Part shown: piece after piece, positions 1 through 8,266 of the stretch
Numbering within the stretch: the stretch's first letter is position 1
Layout: each line of letters begins with the position of its first letter
DNA from: an uncultured Burkholderiales bacterium
GTDB taxonomy: Bacteria; Pseudomonadota; Gammaproteobacteria; Burkholderiales; Burkholderiaceae_C
Length of the DNA: 32,505 nucleotides
Reading direction: 5' to 3'
Assembly (NCBI GenBank): GCA_903861115.1
Contig: CAIOTD010000162.1
Coordinates: forward strand, 1-32,505
Notes under the pieces: model-generated
Databases searched by the model: none
Told to the model about the DNA's origin: nothing
What the model saw: the letters and a program-made list of their open reading frames with translations, nothing else
Made by a program: the position numbers and the translations under genes

Positions 1-15
1 TTTCCTTATTTTTTT

Positions 16-981
16 ATGCTAAAGATTTCAACGCTGCGTGTTTGTTTTTCTTTGATGCTTGGGCTTGTTGGTGGGGCCGCATGGGCCGACTATCCTGAGC
101 GACCGTTGAGACTCATTGTGCCGTTTGCACCAGCTGGCACGGTGGACGGGATCGCAAGGCTTTTTGCCAGCGAGTTCACCAAGTATCTGGGACAAACGGT
201 GGTAGTTGAAAACAAGGCGGGCTCTGGTGGTGCACTAGGAATTTTGGCGGCCATCAATGCACCAGCGGATGGATACACCTTGCTGCTTGGCAACATTGCC
301 ACCGCGTCGGCGCCTGCGCTTTATCCCAAGATGGGCATCAACTTGAAGTTATTGGAGCCCTTGACACTCATAGGCCGCTCGGCCTATGTGTTGGTGCTCA
401 GAAATGATTTCCCATCAAAGAATTTAAACGAATTGATTGCGCTTCTTAAGAACAATCCGGGCAAGTACAACTACTCGTCTGCAGGGGCGGGTTCGGCCAT
501 CCATTTGGCCGCAGAGCTCTTTAAGAGCAAAGCCTTGGTCGATGTGCTTCACGTGCCTTACAAGGGAGCGGGGCCGGCCATGAACGCTTTGTACTCAGGC
601 GATGTGGAGATGATGTTTGGATCGGTCTCAGAGCTCAAGCCTCAAATCCTATCCAAAAAGATGCGACCCATTGCCGTGACATCGCTTGCGCGTTCGCTGG
701 TTTTGCCCGAGGTGCCCAGTTTTGCGGAGTCTGGGATCAAAGACTACGATGTGCCAGGTTGGTATGGTGTTTATTTGCCCGTTCGCACACCTGCGGAGGT
801 TTTGAAGCGATTGAGAGAGGCTGCCGATGTGACTTTAAAATCACCGGGTCTTCAACAACTTCTAAAGCGCTATGAGATGGAGCCTGTCGCAGGCGGCCCT
901 AGGGAAGCGGGAGAACTTCTTGAGGCAGAGACCAAGCGTTGGAGTGAAGTCATCAGCAAAGCCAACATCACCGCAGAGTAA
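16..981 (+). CDS. Bug-family (TctC-like) periplasmic solute receptor
   Basis: This is a 321-aa exported substrate-binding protein of the tripartite tricarboxylate transporter receptor family (Bug/TctC). An N-terminal signal peptide appears to end after Ala-Trp-Ala (about residue 24). The mature part starts with the family hallmark YPxRPLRLIVPFAPAGTVDG and later has VVVENKAGSGG and LLHVPYKG-like motifs (here VLHVPYKGAGPA). Members bind carboxylates or aromatic acids in the periplasm and pass them to TctA/TctB membrane subunits, but no such membrane genes lie in this window. The stop is 13 bp before the first MmgE/PrpD gene, so the two are probably cotranscribed. The ligand cannot be predicted. 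Only 15 bases precede the start, so the promoter is not visible. Confidence 0.93.
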   Translation: MLKISTLRVCFSLMLGLVGGAAWADYPERPLRLIVPFAPAGTVDGIARLFASEFTKYLGQTVVVENKAGSGGALGILAAINAPADGYTLLLGNIATASAPALYPKMGINLKLLEPLTLIGRSAYVLVLRNDFPSKNLNELIALLKNNPGKYNYSSAGAGSAIHLAAELFKSKALVDVLHVPYKGAGPAMNALYSGDVEMMFGSVSELKPQILSKKMRPIAVTSLARSLVLPEVPSFAESGIKDYDVPGWYGVYLPVRTPAEVLKRLREAADVTLKSPGLQQLLKRYEMEPVAGGPREAGELLEAETKRWSEVISKANITAE

Positions 982-994
982 GGGATTTTTTTAA

Positions 995-2353
995 ATGGGT
1001 ATGCACATCAGGCAAGTGGGGGACGCCACTTACACAGAGGATTTCGCCAAATGTATTTCTGAGGTCCAGTTCAAGGACTTGCCGTCAACCACCGTTCATG
1101 CGGCCAAACGTGGTTTATTGGATTGGCTTGGCTGTGCCTTGGTCGGATCCACGCATCCCACGCCCGGTATTCTCCTTGACACCTTGCTCGAGAATGGCCC
1201 GAGTGCGCAAAGCATCGTCCTTGGTAAAAAGCAACGCCTCACATTTTTAGATGCCGCTTTGGTCAATGGACAGATGGGGCATATTTTGGATTTTGATGAC
1301 ACCCACATGGGGGGCGTGGTTTTGCATGCAAGCTCGCCCACCTTGTCTGCCTTGATGTCGGAGTCTCAAAGAAAGAAAACCTCTGCCACGGATTTTTTGC
1401 TCGCTTATGTTTGTGGGTTTGAGGCGGGTGTGAGGGTTGGACAGTCCTCACCCGACCACCACGCTGGGGGCTGGCATTTGACCGGCACACTTGGGCATTT
1501 TGCTGCAGGTGTGGCGGTGGGCAAGCTCATTGGTCTTGATGCGCAGCAGTTGACCCACGCGATGGGAATTGCCGGGACGCAGGCGAGCGGGATGCAACAA
1601 AACCGTGGCACGATGTGCAAATCCTTTCACGCGGGTCGAGCCGCCTCCAATGGCCTGTTGGCGGCCAGGTTGGCACTCAAAGGCTTCAACAGCAGCCAAG
1701 AGATCGTGGAGGGCAAGAGGGGCTTTAGTCGGATCTACAGTGCACGTTCACAGCCAGAAAAAATGGTGGAGCAATTGGGGGTGCTTTGGGAGATTGATCG
1801 CAACGGCTTTAAGCCTTATGCCTGCGGTGTGGTCTTGCACCCAGCGATTGATGCCATGATTGAGTTTCATCGTCTTCGCGCATGTGCCTTGGACGAGATT
1901 GAGCAAATTGATGTGACGGTCCATCCCTTGGTGGTCTCGATCACAGGCACGCAAGCACCTACCACGGGTTTGCATTCGAAGTTCAGCATTTATCACAGCG
2001 TGGCCATTGCATTGGTGGATGGTCAAGCAGGCCTCAGACAGTATTCAGACGAGCGCGTCATGGACCCCTTGGTGGAGCAAGTCCGGCAAAAAATCAAAGT
2101 GCATGTGGATTCCTCTTTGGGGCGGGATCAGGCCAAGGCGCGCATTGCATTCAAGGGGCAGCAAAGGGACGTGTTCATTGAACACGCGACAGGCACCGTG
2201 GATCACCCCATGAGCGATGAAGATTTGGAGGGCAAGTTTCTCTCCAATGCAAGGGATGCTTTGGGCGAAGAGAAAGCCAAGGCGCTCGCTCGCATGATTT
2301 GGCGTTTGGAGTCTTTAGAGGACATGTCGGATTTGTGGCGCTTGTGCCAGTAG
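995..2353 (+). CDS. MmgE/PrpD family protein (first copy)
   Basis: This 452-aa cytoplasmic protein is of normal length for the MmgE/PrpD fold (2-methylcitrate dehydratase, cis-aconitate decarboxylase and many uncharacterised members). Family features include the N-terminal DWLGCALVGS region, the GQMGHILDFDDTH motif (about residues 90-103, with His and paired Asp near the active site), the GTQASGMQQNRGTMCKSFHAGRAASNG stretch (Lys and His of the active site) and the KPYACGVVLHPAIDA motif. These enzymes dehydrate or decarboxylate branched tricarboxylates. No propionate operon partners (prpC, acnD) are present, so a methylcitrate-cycle role is unlikely. The neighbours (Bug receptor upstream, a second MmgE/PrpD downstream) suggest work on an imported organic acid. 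The start is ATG 995; ATG 1001 is an in-frame alternative. Confidence 0.9.
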   Translation: MGMHIRQVGDATYTEDFAKCISEVQFKDLPSTTVHAAKRGLLDWLGCALVGSTHPTPGILLDTLLENGPSAQSIVLGKKQRLTFLDAALVNGQMGHILDFDDTHMGGVVLHASSPTLSALMSESQRKKTSATDFLLAYVCGFEAGVRVGQSSPDHHAGGWHLTGTLGHFAAGVAVGKLIGLDAQQLTHAMGIAGTQASGMQQNRGTMCKSFHAGRAASNGLLAARLALKGFNSSQEIVEGKRGFSRIYSARSQPEKMVEQLGVLWEIDRNGFKPYACGVVLHPAIDAMIEFHRLRACALDEIEQIDVTVHPLVVSITGTQAPTTGLHSKFSIYHSVAIALVDGQAGLRQYSDERVMDPLVEQVRQKIKVHVDSSLGRDQAKARIAFKGQQRDVFIEHATGTVDHPMSDEDLEGKFLSNARDALGEEKAKALARMIWRLESLEDMSDLWRLCQ

Positions 2354-2507
2354 GTTTTGAGTTGCATGCCACTTGGGGCCCCCCCAGAGGCTTGAGCCAC
2401 ACGGTACAGACCCCCGGCTCAGCGAGCAGCAAGCCCCCACGCACCGCTTGCAAAGATTTTTTTATGTGCTCAGTCAAACGAGAGGGACAAACAAATGGTT
2501 TTAAAGA

Positions 2508-3905
2508 ATGGATGCGAGCATGTCTGAGTTGAATGTTGTGGGCTCGGTCATGCCGGTGATTTCTGAGTACATTGCTCACGCACTGTCACAAGACTTGCCC
2601 GCGGTGGTTGAAGAAAAAACAAAATTTCACTTTCTCGACACGGTGGCCTCCATGGTGTCGGGTTCGCAGATGTTGGCCGGCGAGCGGGCGCAGGGGTTTT
2701 TGTTGGCGCAGGGCCCAAGTGCGGCGCAAGCCACTGTCTTGGGCACGAAGCTCAAAGGCACGGCCATCCATGTGGCGATGGTCAATGGCATGTTTGGCCA
2801 CGCCGATGAAACGGACGACTCACACGCTGAGTCACTGACCCACCCAGGTTGCGGCATTGTGGCGAGTGTGTTGGCCGCCGGTGAGCTTTATCAAAAGAGC
2901 GGTGCTCAGATGCTCAAAGCCATGGCGCTTGGATACGATGTGTGTTGTCGCCTGACCAAATCTTTGCATGCTTATCAATTTCGCGTGGATGGGCATTCCT
3001 CGCACACTTTTGGGCCCAACTTTGGCGCCGCCGCCGCGGCAGGCGCTTTGGCCGGTGTGAGTGCATTGCAGGCCAGGTACTTGTTGTCGTATGCGGCGCA
3101 ACAAGCCTCAGGTGTTGCGTGCTGGATGCGCGACAAAGATCACATTGAAAAAGCCTTTGATTTTGGTGGCATGCCCGCTCGCAATGGGGTGAGTGCTGCG
3201 GTGATGGTGATGAATGGCTTCACGGGGGTGGAGGATGTGTTCTCGGGGGAGCGCAATTTTTACGATGCCTACGGTGTCAACCCCCTGCGCAATGCTTTGG
3301 GAGAGGCCTTGGGCGAGCGCTTTGAAATCATGCGCACGAGCATCAAGCGCTGGACCGTGGGTTCGCCCATTCAAGCGCCTTTGGACTGCTTGGACACCTT
3401 GATGCATGAGCACGCTGCCTTGACCGCCGATCTTGAGCAAATCAAAGCCATACGCGTGAAGATTCCCCACGAGTCCTTGAGCATTGTGAACAACCGTGAG
3501 ATGCCCGAGATTTGTTTGCAGCACTTGACGGCCTTGATGCTTTTGGAGCGCGAGATGCATTTTGAGTTGGCCCATGCGCGCGCGCGCATGCTGGACCCTC
3601 AGGTTTTAAAGTTGCGCGAGCGGGTGAGCTTGGAGGGTAGCGATGAGCTCTCAAAATACATGCCCACACGTCAAGGCATTGTGGAAATTGAATTTTTATC
3701 CGGCCAAGTCATTCAAGCCTATACCAAGGACGTCAAAGGCACCCCTGACAATCCGATGAACCGCGCCGAGCTCGAGCGCAAATGCTTGCAGTTGATGACG
3801 CCTGTTTTAGGTCTCGCGCGGTCTCAAGCGGTCTGCGCTCAGATCTGGCGCATGGAACACTTGGCTCAGGCCAGTGAGCTCACGCAACTGCTCCAAAGTG
3901 ATTGA
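2508..3905 (+). CDS. MmgE/PrpD family protein (second copy)
   Basis: A 465-aa second member of the MmgE/PrpD family lies 154 bp after the first. It shows the same landmarks: VNGMFGHADETDDSH (His and paired Asp), GPNFGAAAAAGAL, ACWMRDKDHIEKAFDFGG (the position of the active-site Lys) and the RWTVGSPIQAPLDCLDTL C-terminal-domain motif. The two copies are clearly divergent paralogs: the second has a DKDHIEKAFD segment where the first has NRGTMCKSFH. This suggests different substrates or successive steps rather than a recent duplication. The start is ATG 2508 (MDASMSELNV); ATG 2520 is also possible. The 154-bp gap upstream holds no clear promoter or hairpin. Confidence 0.9.
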   Translation: MDASMSELNVVGSVMPVISEYIAHALSQDLPAVVEEKTKFHFLDTVASMVSGSQMLAGERAQGFLLAQGPSAAQATVLGTKLKGTAIHVAMVNGMFGHADETDDSHAESLTHPGCGIVASVLAAGELYQKSGAQMLKAMALGYDVCCRLTKSLHAYQFRVDGHSSHTFGPNFGAAAAAGALAGVSALQARYLLSYAAQQASGVACWMRDKDHIEKAFDFGGMPARNGVSAAVMVMNGFTGVEDVFSGERNFYDAYGVNPLRNALGEALGERFEIMRTSIKRWTVGSPIQAPLDCLDTLMHEHAALTADLEQIKAIRVKIPHESLSIVNNREMPEICLQHLTALMLLEREMHFELAHARARMLDPQVLKLRERVSLEGSDELSKYMPTRQGIVEIEFLSGQVIQAYTKDVKGTPDNPMNRAELERKCLQLMTPVLGLARSQAVCAQIWRMEHLAQASELTQLLQSD

Positions 3906-4036
3906 GCAGCGCGTCTATTCTTGCGTCAAAGATCTTGAAGCCGCTCGGGTGCAGGGGGCGTGTCCCTTTCTCACCCCTTGGGCGGGCTTTATGAGCGAGG
4001 ACGTTTGAAGCGGACCGCATATATATTCAAACAAGC

Positions 4037-4083
4037 ATTGCATTTGTGCTTTATTTTCCTATAATTGATTCTTATGTGAATCA
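4037..4083 (+). promoter_or_regulatory. Promoter with downstream 18-bp dyad before the ABC importer operon
   Basis: In the 205-bp gap between 3906 and 4110 a perfect TATAAT (4060-4065) lies 16-17 bp after a weak TTG-type -35 (near 4038). An inverted repeat TGATTC-N6-GAATCA (4066-4083) follows directly and would overlap the transcription start. This geometry is typical of a repressor operator. Its core TTCT-N4-TGAA recurs upstream of the VOC/Rieske operon (17691-17708), so the two may share a regulator. The IclR protein at 9076 is the local candidate, by inference only. The rest of the gap shows nothing notable. Confidence 0.55.
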
Positions 4084-4110
4084 GCGTTTAGCCTGTAAAA
4101 CAACTCTGGA

Positions 4111-4914
4111 ATGACATCGATGACCACTCCCCATGCCGCTCTTGAATTCATTGGTGTTGATAAGCGCTTTGCGGCCAAGGGCAAAAGTGCCGAGGTTTTG
4201 GCTGTTACGGATGTAAATTTATCCATCAAGCCGGGTGAAGTGGTGTCTTTGATTGGTCCCTCGGGTTGCGGTAAAAGCACTCTGCTCAATATGGGCGCGG
4301 GATTGTCCAAGCCTTCAAAGGGCGTGGTCAAGGTCGATGGCGAAGCGGTCACGGGTCCCAATCCCCACGTGGCCTTCATGCTTCAAAAGGACTTGCTGAT
4401 GCCGTGGAGGACCATCTTGGAGAACATTGAGCTCGGTCTTGAGTTCAGGCACGTACCCAAAGCCCAAAGGCGAGAAGTCTCTCTCAAACTCTTGAATCAA
4501 TGTCACTTGAATGGTTTTGGTGACAATTATCCTCACCAACTCTCAGGTGGCATGCGACAGCGCGCGGCCATGGCGCGAACCTTGGCGGTGGACCCCTTGG
4601 TGCTTTTGATGGATGAGCCTTTTTCTGCGTTGGATGCGCAAACGAAAATGATTCTTCAACAAGACTTGGCTCAAAGTGTGAGTCAGCAAGGCAAAACAGT
4701 TTTGTTCATCACCCACGATTTGGCCGAAGCGGTTGCGATGTCGGACCGCATCTTGGTGATGAGTGAGCGTCCTGGCACGATCGTTCAAGAAATCAAGGTA
4801 GAGATGGGGGACAGAGACAATCCCATGCACCGCAGGAAGTTGCCCCAATTGGGCACCCATGTCTCCGAGTTGATGGATTTGTTGCGTTTGGATGCCCATG
4901 CAGAGATGCACTGA
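4111..4914 (+). CDS. ABC transporter ATP-binding protein (nitrate/sulfonate/taurine type)
   Basis: This is a 267-aa cytoplasmic ATPase subunit of an importer in the TauB/SsuB/NrtD class. Walker A is GPSGCGKST (residues 49-57), the Q-loop is MLQKDLLMPW (about 90-99), the signature is LSGGMRQR (144-151), Walker B runs LLMDEPFSALD (165-175) and the H-loop is ITHDLAEA with His202. The length is normal. It is the first gene of the set ATPase, binding protein, permease (4111-6815). The start could equally be ATG 4120 (MTTPHAAL), because the GGA at 4108-4110 gives better spacing there. The substrate is unknown. Catabolic neighbours suggest an organic acid or aromatic compound rather than sulfonate, as no FMNH2 monooxygenase is present. 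Confidence 0.95.
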   Translation: MTSMTTPHAALEFIGVDKRFAAKGKSAEVLAVTDVNLSIKPGEVVSLIGPSGCGKSTLLNMGAGLSKPSKGVVKVDGEAVTGPNPHVAFMLQKDLLMPWRTILENIELGLEFRHVPKAQRREVSLKLLNQCHLNGFGDNYPHQLSGGMRQRAAMARTLAVDPLVLLMDEPFSALDAQTKMILQQDLAQSVSQQGKTVLFITHDLAEAVAMSDRILVMSERPGTIVQEIKVEMGDRDNPMHRRKLPQLGTHVSELMDLLRLDAHAEMH

Positions 4915-4966
4915 GCTTATTTAAAAAACGGTTTTTGTGTTGGTCAATACTTTTTGGGAGTGCTTC

Positions 4967-5974
4967 ATGATGAATAGATGTCTACCTTCAATGCGTTCAG
5001 GCCGAGTTGTGTTGGCCTGTGCTTTGGTCTTGTCCTTTTTCTGCGGCGCTCAAGCGCAATCGCAATCGAATTTGAAGGACATCACCTACCTCTTGCCCGC
5101 ACCTGCAAATTTGCCCGCTTTTGGTCCGTGGATGATCGCTCAGGCCAAGGGGTACTATGAAAAAGAAGGCTTGAAGGTCAATTTCGTCGCCGGACGAGGC
5201 GGGGTGGATGTGGCCAAACAAGTGGGTGCTGGCAATGCTGTCATTGGGGGTGCCATTGGTGACACGCCCATCATTGCACGAGCGCAAGGCATTCCAGTCA
5301 AAGCCGTTGCCGTGCTGGGATCGGGCTCTTTGACGCAGTTGGTCAGTCACAAAGATGAAAAAATTGAGAGTCCTCGTGAGCTCAAAGGCAAAACCGTCAC
5401 GGTGCTCGCTTACACCGATACCACGTATTACGCGCTCTTGGGCATGTTGAGCAAAGTGGGCCTCACCAAAAATGACGTCAACATTCAAGCGGCTGGCCCT
5501 ACCGGTGTTTGGCAGCAATTCACCGATAAAAAAGCCACGGCCATGGCGGGCGTGCCTGACTGGACGGTGAGTGCCATGGAGGCGGGCGCACAAGTTGATA
5601 TTCTCCCCAGCGATGTGTACTTCAAAAGCATGGCGCAGGCCATCTTGGCGTCTGATGAAACCATTGAAAAAAATCCTCAATTGATTCAAAAGCTGGTCTC
5701 TGCCACCTTAAAAGGGATGAAAGACATCATGCTCGACCCCAAGGCCGCTACAGCCATCTATGTCACCCAAGTGCCCAGCTACAAAGGCCGAGAGGCTCAA
5801 ATTCAAAAGACCTTTGAGTTGTACAACAAGTATGTGTATGCAGCACAAAAAGTCCCAGGCATGATGGATGAAGCGCGCTTGTCAGATTTGCAAAAATTTT
5901 ATGTCACCAACGCCATTGTTCAAAAAGAGGTCCCTTTGAAGGACCTGTACACGAATCAATTCGTTGGTAAATGA
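4967..5974 (+). CDS. ABC transporter substrate-binding protein (NMT1/SsuA-like)
   Basis: This is a periplasmic binding protein of about 335 aa in the NMT1/THI5-like, SsuA/TauA superfamily. ATG 4967 is chosen over the upstream in-frame GTG 4937 because GGGAG (4956-4960) sits 6 nt before it and the signal peptide then starts properly (MMNRC... to GAQAQ, cleavage near residue 31). The mature part has PAFGPWMIAQAKGYYEKEGLKVNFVAGRGG-like features of the family: an early aromatic residue, the 'GYYxxEGL' motif and the later ASxxLxxPxELKGK-like segment (here ESPRELKGKTV). It works with the ATPase and permease on either side. The ligand cannot be assigned. Confidence 0.92.
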   Translation: MMNRCLPSMRSGRVVLACALVLSFFCGAQAQSQSNLKDITYLLPAPANLPAFGPWMIAQAKGYYEKEGLKVNFVAGRGGVDVAKQVGAGNAVIGGAIGDTPIIARAQGIPVKAVAVLGSGSLTQLVSHKDEKIESPRELKGKTVTVLAYTDTTYYALLGMLSKVGLTKNDVNIQAAGPTGVWQQFTDKKATAMAGVPDWTVSAMEAGAQVDILPSDVYFKSMAQAILASDETIEKNPQLIQKLVSATLKGMKDIMLDPKAATAIYVTQVPSYKGREAQIQKTFELYNKYVYAAQKVPGMMDEARLSDLQKFYVTNAIVQKEVPLKDLYTNQFVGK

Positions 5975-5984
5975 TCCCTTTGCG

Positions 5985-5997
5985 GCTTGTTGCAAGC
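5985..5997 (+). other. Small intraoperonic hairpin between binding protein and permease genes
   Basis: In the 58-bp spacer after the binding-protein stop, GCTTG and CAAGC (5985-5989 and 5993-5997) form a 5-bp stem with a 3-nt loop. There is no T-run, so it is not a terminator. Such hairpins can protect the upstream mRNA and help the binding protein outnumber the membrane subunits. That role is inferred, and the stem is short enough to be chance. Confidence 0.25.
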
Positions 5998-6032
5998 AGG
6001 GCCGTTGAAACCGATCCCCTTTTGAGACGTCT

Positions 6033-6815
6033 ATGATCTTTTTAAAACAGTATGCCACTGCGATTTGGAGCTTTTTGCTCCTTGTGTTTTGCATGCTCAT
6101 TTGGGAATACGGCCCCAAAGCCTTGGGCATTCCAGAGTTTGTGTTGCCAAGCCTGTCCAAGGTTTACCTCGAGATGACCCGCATTTGGAGCACGGAGCGA
6201 CTCTTGTGGCACAGCGCCATCACGGGCTTTGAGGTCTTGGTGGGCTTTGTCTTGGGTTCCCTTTTAGGGGCTTTGATGGGCTATGTGTTGGGCAGCTCGC
6301 CTCGACTCGAGGCGGTCTTTTCGCCTTATTTGTTGGCCTTGCAAATTGCCCCCAAGGTGGCGTTTGCACCCCTTTTTGTGATGTGGTTGGGCTACACCAT
6401 GTACCCCAAAATTTTGGTGGCGGTGTTGATTGTCTTCTTTCCTGTGCTGATCAACGTCTTGTCCTCCATGAGAACCATGGACCAAGATTTGATGAATTTG
6501 GCCAGGTCCTTTTCTGGCACGCCTCTACAGCTCTTTAGAAACGTGCAGTTTCCAAGCACCTTGCCCGCTTTGTTTTCTGGCCTGAGAATAGCCAGCACCT
6601 TGGCCGTGATTGGTGTGGTCGTGGGCGAACTGGTCGGGGGCAACATGGGCCTGGGTTATTTGTTGGTCTACTTTGAGGGGCAGGGCAACACGGCGGCCGT
6701 TTTTGTGGTGATTGGTGCCTTGACCGTCATTGGTGTCGTGGCTTATTACGCCGTGGTCTGGGCAGAAAAGGAAGTGCTTCATTACTTGCCGAGTTCTGAG
6801 AGGGCCTTTTCATGA
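6033..6815 (+). CDS. ABC transporter permease (SsuC/TauC-like)
   Basis: A 260-aa inner-membrane permease of the binding-protein-dependent transport family (BPD_transp_1) with about six hydrophobic segments. The first spans about residues 8-25 and the others follow from about residue 70 to the C-terminus. The EAA-like coupling loop reads LARSFSGTPLQLFRNVQFPSTLP (about residues 157-179). The PKVAFAPLFVMWLGYTMYPKI stretch is typical of SsuC/TauC/NrtB permeases. Its last bases overlap the SDR gene start by 4 bp (ATGA at 6812), so transport and metabolism genes are translationally coupled. Confidence 0.94.
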   Translation: MIFLKQYATAIWSFLLLVFCMLIWEYGPKALGIPEFVLPSLSKVYLEMTRIWSTERLLWHSAITGFEVLVGFVLGSLLGALMGYVLGSSPRLEAVFSPYLLALQIAPKVAFAPLFVMWLGYTMYPKILVAVLIVFFPVLINVLSSMRTMDQDLMNLARSFSGTPLQLFRNVQFPSTLPALFSGLRIASTLAVIGVVVGELVGGNMGLGYLLVYFEGQGNTAAVFVVIGALTVIGVVAYYAVVWAEKEVLHYLPSSERAFS

Positions 6816-7582
6816 GCACGCATCAGGCCCTCTCCAAAGAGTTCAATCTCACGGGTCGCAAAGTGTTGGTCACAGGCGGGGCGAGAGGTCTAGGGGAAAG
6901 TTTTGCCAAAGCCTTGATCGATTGCGGCGCAAGCGTTGTGATCACCGATGTTTTGGTTGAAGAGGGGCGGGCCTTGGCCAAAACCCTTGGCCCCTTGGCC
7001 CACTTTGTTGAGATGGACAACCAAGACCCTTTAAGCATTGAGAAAGGCGTTCAAGAGGGCGCAAGGCTTTTGGGCGGGTTGGACGGCTTGGTCAATAACG
7101 CGGCCATCACCAACTCTGGCGGCGTCACGCACGATCAGTTGAGTGTTGAGACCTGGGACCGTGTGATGCAAGTCAATGTGCGCGGCACTTGGCTCACCAC
7201 GGTGGCGGCACGCCCCTTTTTGATCGCCTCCAAAACGGGCCGAGTGGTCAATGTCGCCAGTGACACGGCGCTGTGGGGGGCGCCTAAATTGTTGGCTTAT
7301 GTGGCCAGCAAGGGGGCGGTGATCTCCATGACCAAATCTTTGGCCAGAGAACTTGGCGAGCATTTGGTGACGGTCAACGCCATTGCGCCTGGTTTGACCC
7401 TGGTCAAGGCCACCGAATATGTGCCCCAAGACAGGCATGATTTTTATCAGCAAGGACGTGCAATCAAATCTGCACAAATGCCCTGCGATATCAATGCGGC
7501 GGTCTTGTTCCTGCTCAGTGCAAGCAGCGCCTACATCACCGGTCAAGTCTTGGCCGTGAATGGTGGCTTTGTGATGCATTGA
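6812..7582 (+). CDS. SDR-family NAD(P)-dependent oxidoreductase
   Basis: A 256-aa classical short-chain dehydrogenase/reductase. The cofactor motif TGGARGLG is at residues 21-28, the NNAA motif at about 95-98, and the catalytic triad is Ser150, Tyr163 and Lys167 (YVASK). Asp46 (VVITDV) at the end of the second strand favours NAD over NADP. A role in oxidising a cis-diol or hydroxy intermediate would fit the Rieske oxygenase nearby, but the family is too broad to name the substrate. It overlaps the permease stop by 4 bp and ends about 60 bp before the cupin gene. Confidence 0.93.
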   Translation: MSTHQALSKEFNLTGRKVLVTGGARGLGESFAKALIDCGASVVITDVLVEEGRALAKTLGPLAHFVEMDNQDPLSIEKGVQEGARLLGGLDGLVNNAAITNSGGVTHDQLSVETWDRVMQVNVRGTWLTTVAARPFLIASKTGRVVNVASDTALWGAPKLLAYVASKGAVISMTKSLARELGEHLVTVNAIAPGLTLVKATEYVPQDRHDFYQQGRAIKSAQMPCDINAAVLFLLSASSAYITGQVLAVNGGFVMH

Positions 7583-7642
7583 AAAGATTGAGTTTTATTT
7601 TTAATATTGTTTTTTGGGTGAAATGAACGAAAGGATCTGACC

Positions 7643-8251
7643 ATGTCAACATCTCAAATCGATACCAATCAAGTGGCCGCCAATGCGCCCGTGTTCAATG
7701 AGGTTGGACTGATGGATGCAAACATCCCCGCGGAGTCCAGCATTCAGCGCGCCATGCTGCGACAAGCAGATCAGTCGTTTGCCGATTGGATGAAAAGCCG
7801 AATCGCAACTCGCACGAGCAGACAATACGACTGGGATGCGTTGAAGTTTCAGGCCGACTTTGACCCCAAATACAGACGCGCACAAATGCGCTACGTGGGC
7901 ACAGGCGGCACGGGCGTTTTGAAGGATCAAAATGCGGTGCCCTCAGGACACTTTACCTTCTCAACCATGCTCATCCCCGCGGGCAACATTGGTCCCTCCC
8001 ACATTCATTACGATGTGGAGGAGATCTTCTTTGTGATGCGCGGCCAAATGAAAGTCATTTGCGAAAAAGATGGCGAGCGCTTTGAGGCCGTTCTTGGTGA
8101 GCGTGACTTGATTTCTGTGCCGCCTGGTGTCTACCGCGAGGAACACAACACCGGAGACGAAGACGCTTTGATGTGCGTCATGCTGGGTTCACCCAGGCCC
8201 ATCACGCCGACCTATCCGCCAGATTCTCCATTGGCAAAAATCAAACGATAA
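7643..8251 (+). CDS. Single-domain cupin protein
   Basis: A 202-aa cytoplasmic cupin. Cupin motif 1 reads GPSHIHYDVEEIFFVMRG, with metal ligands His120, His122 and Glu126 or Glu127. Motif 2 reads LISVPPGVYREEHN, with the fourth ligand at His168. The first 100 residues carry no recognised domain. It could be a dioxygenase, isomerase or hydrolase acting on a small aromatic or keto acid. It is too short for a bicupin gentisate dioxygenase. The AAGGA-type ribosome site before ATG 7643 is good. The 60-bp gap upstream is A/T-rich without a hairpin. Confidence 0.85.
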   Translation: MSTSQIDTNQVAANAPVFNEVGLMDANIPAESSIQRAMLRQADQSFADWMKSRIATRTSRQYDWDALKFQADFDPKYRRAQMRYVGTGGTGVLKDQNAVPSGHFTFSTMLIPAGNIGPSHIHYDVEEIFFVMRGQMKVICEKDGERFEAVLGERDLISVPPGVYREEHNTGDEDALMCVMLGSPRPITPTYPPDSPLAKIKR

Positions 8252-8266
8252 GGACAAGTGCTTGCA

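Noticed and set aside
995-3905. Methylcitrate cycle (prp) genes
   Set aside because: MmgE/PrpD copies occur without prpC, prpB or acnD beside them; the distant ICL-family gene at 20151 belongs to another operon.
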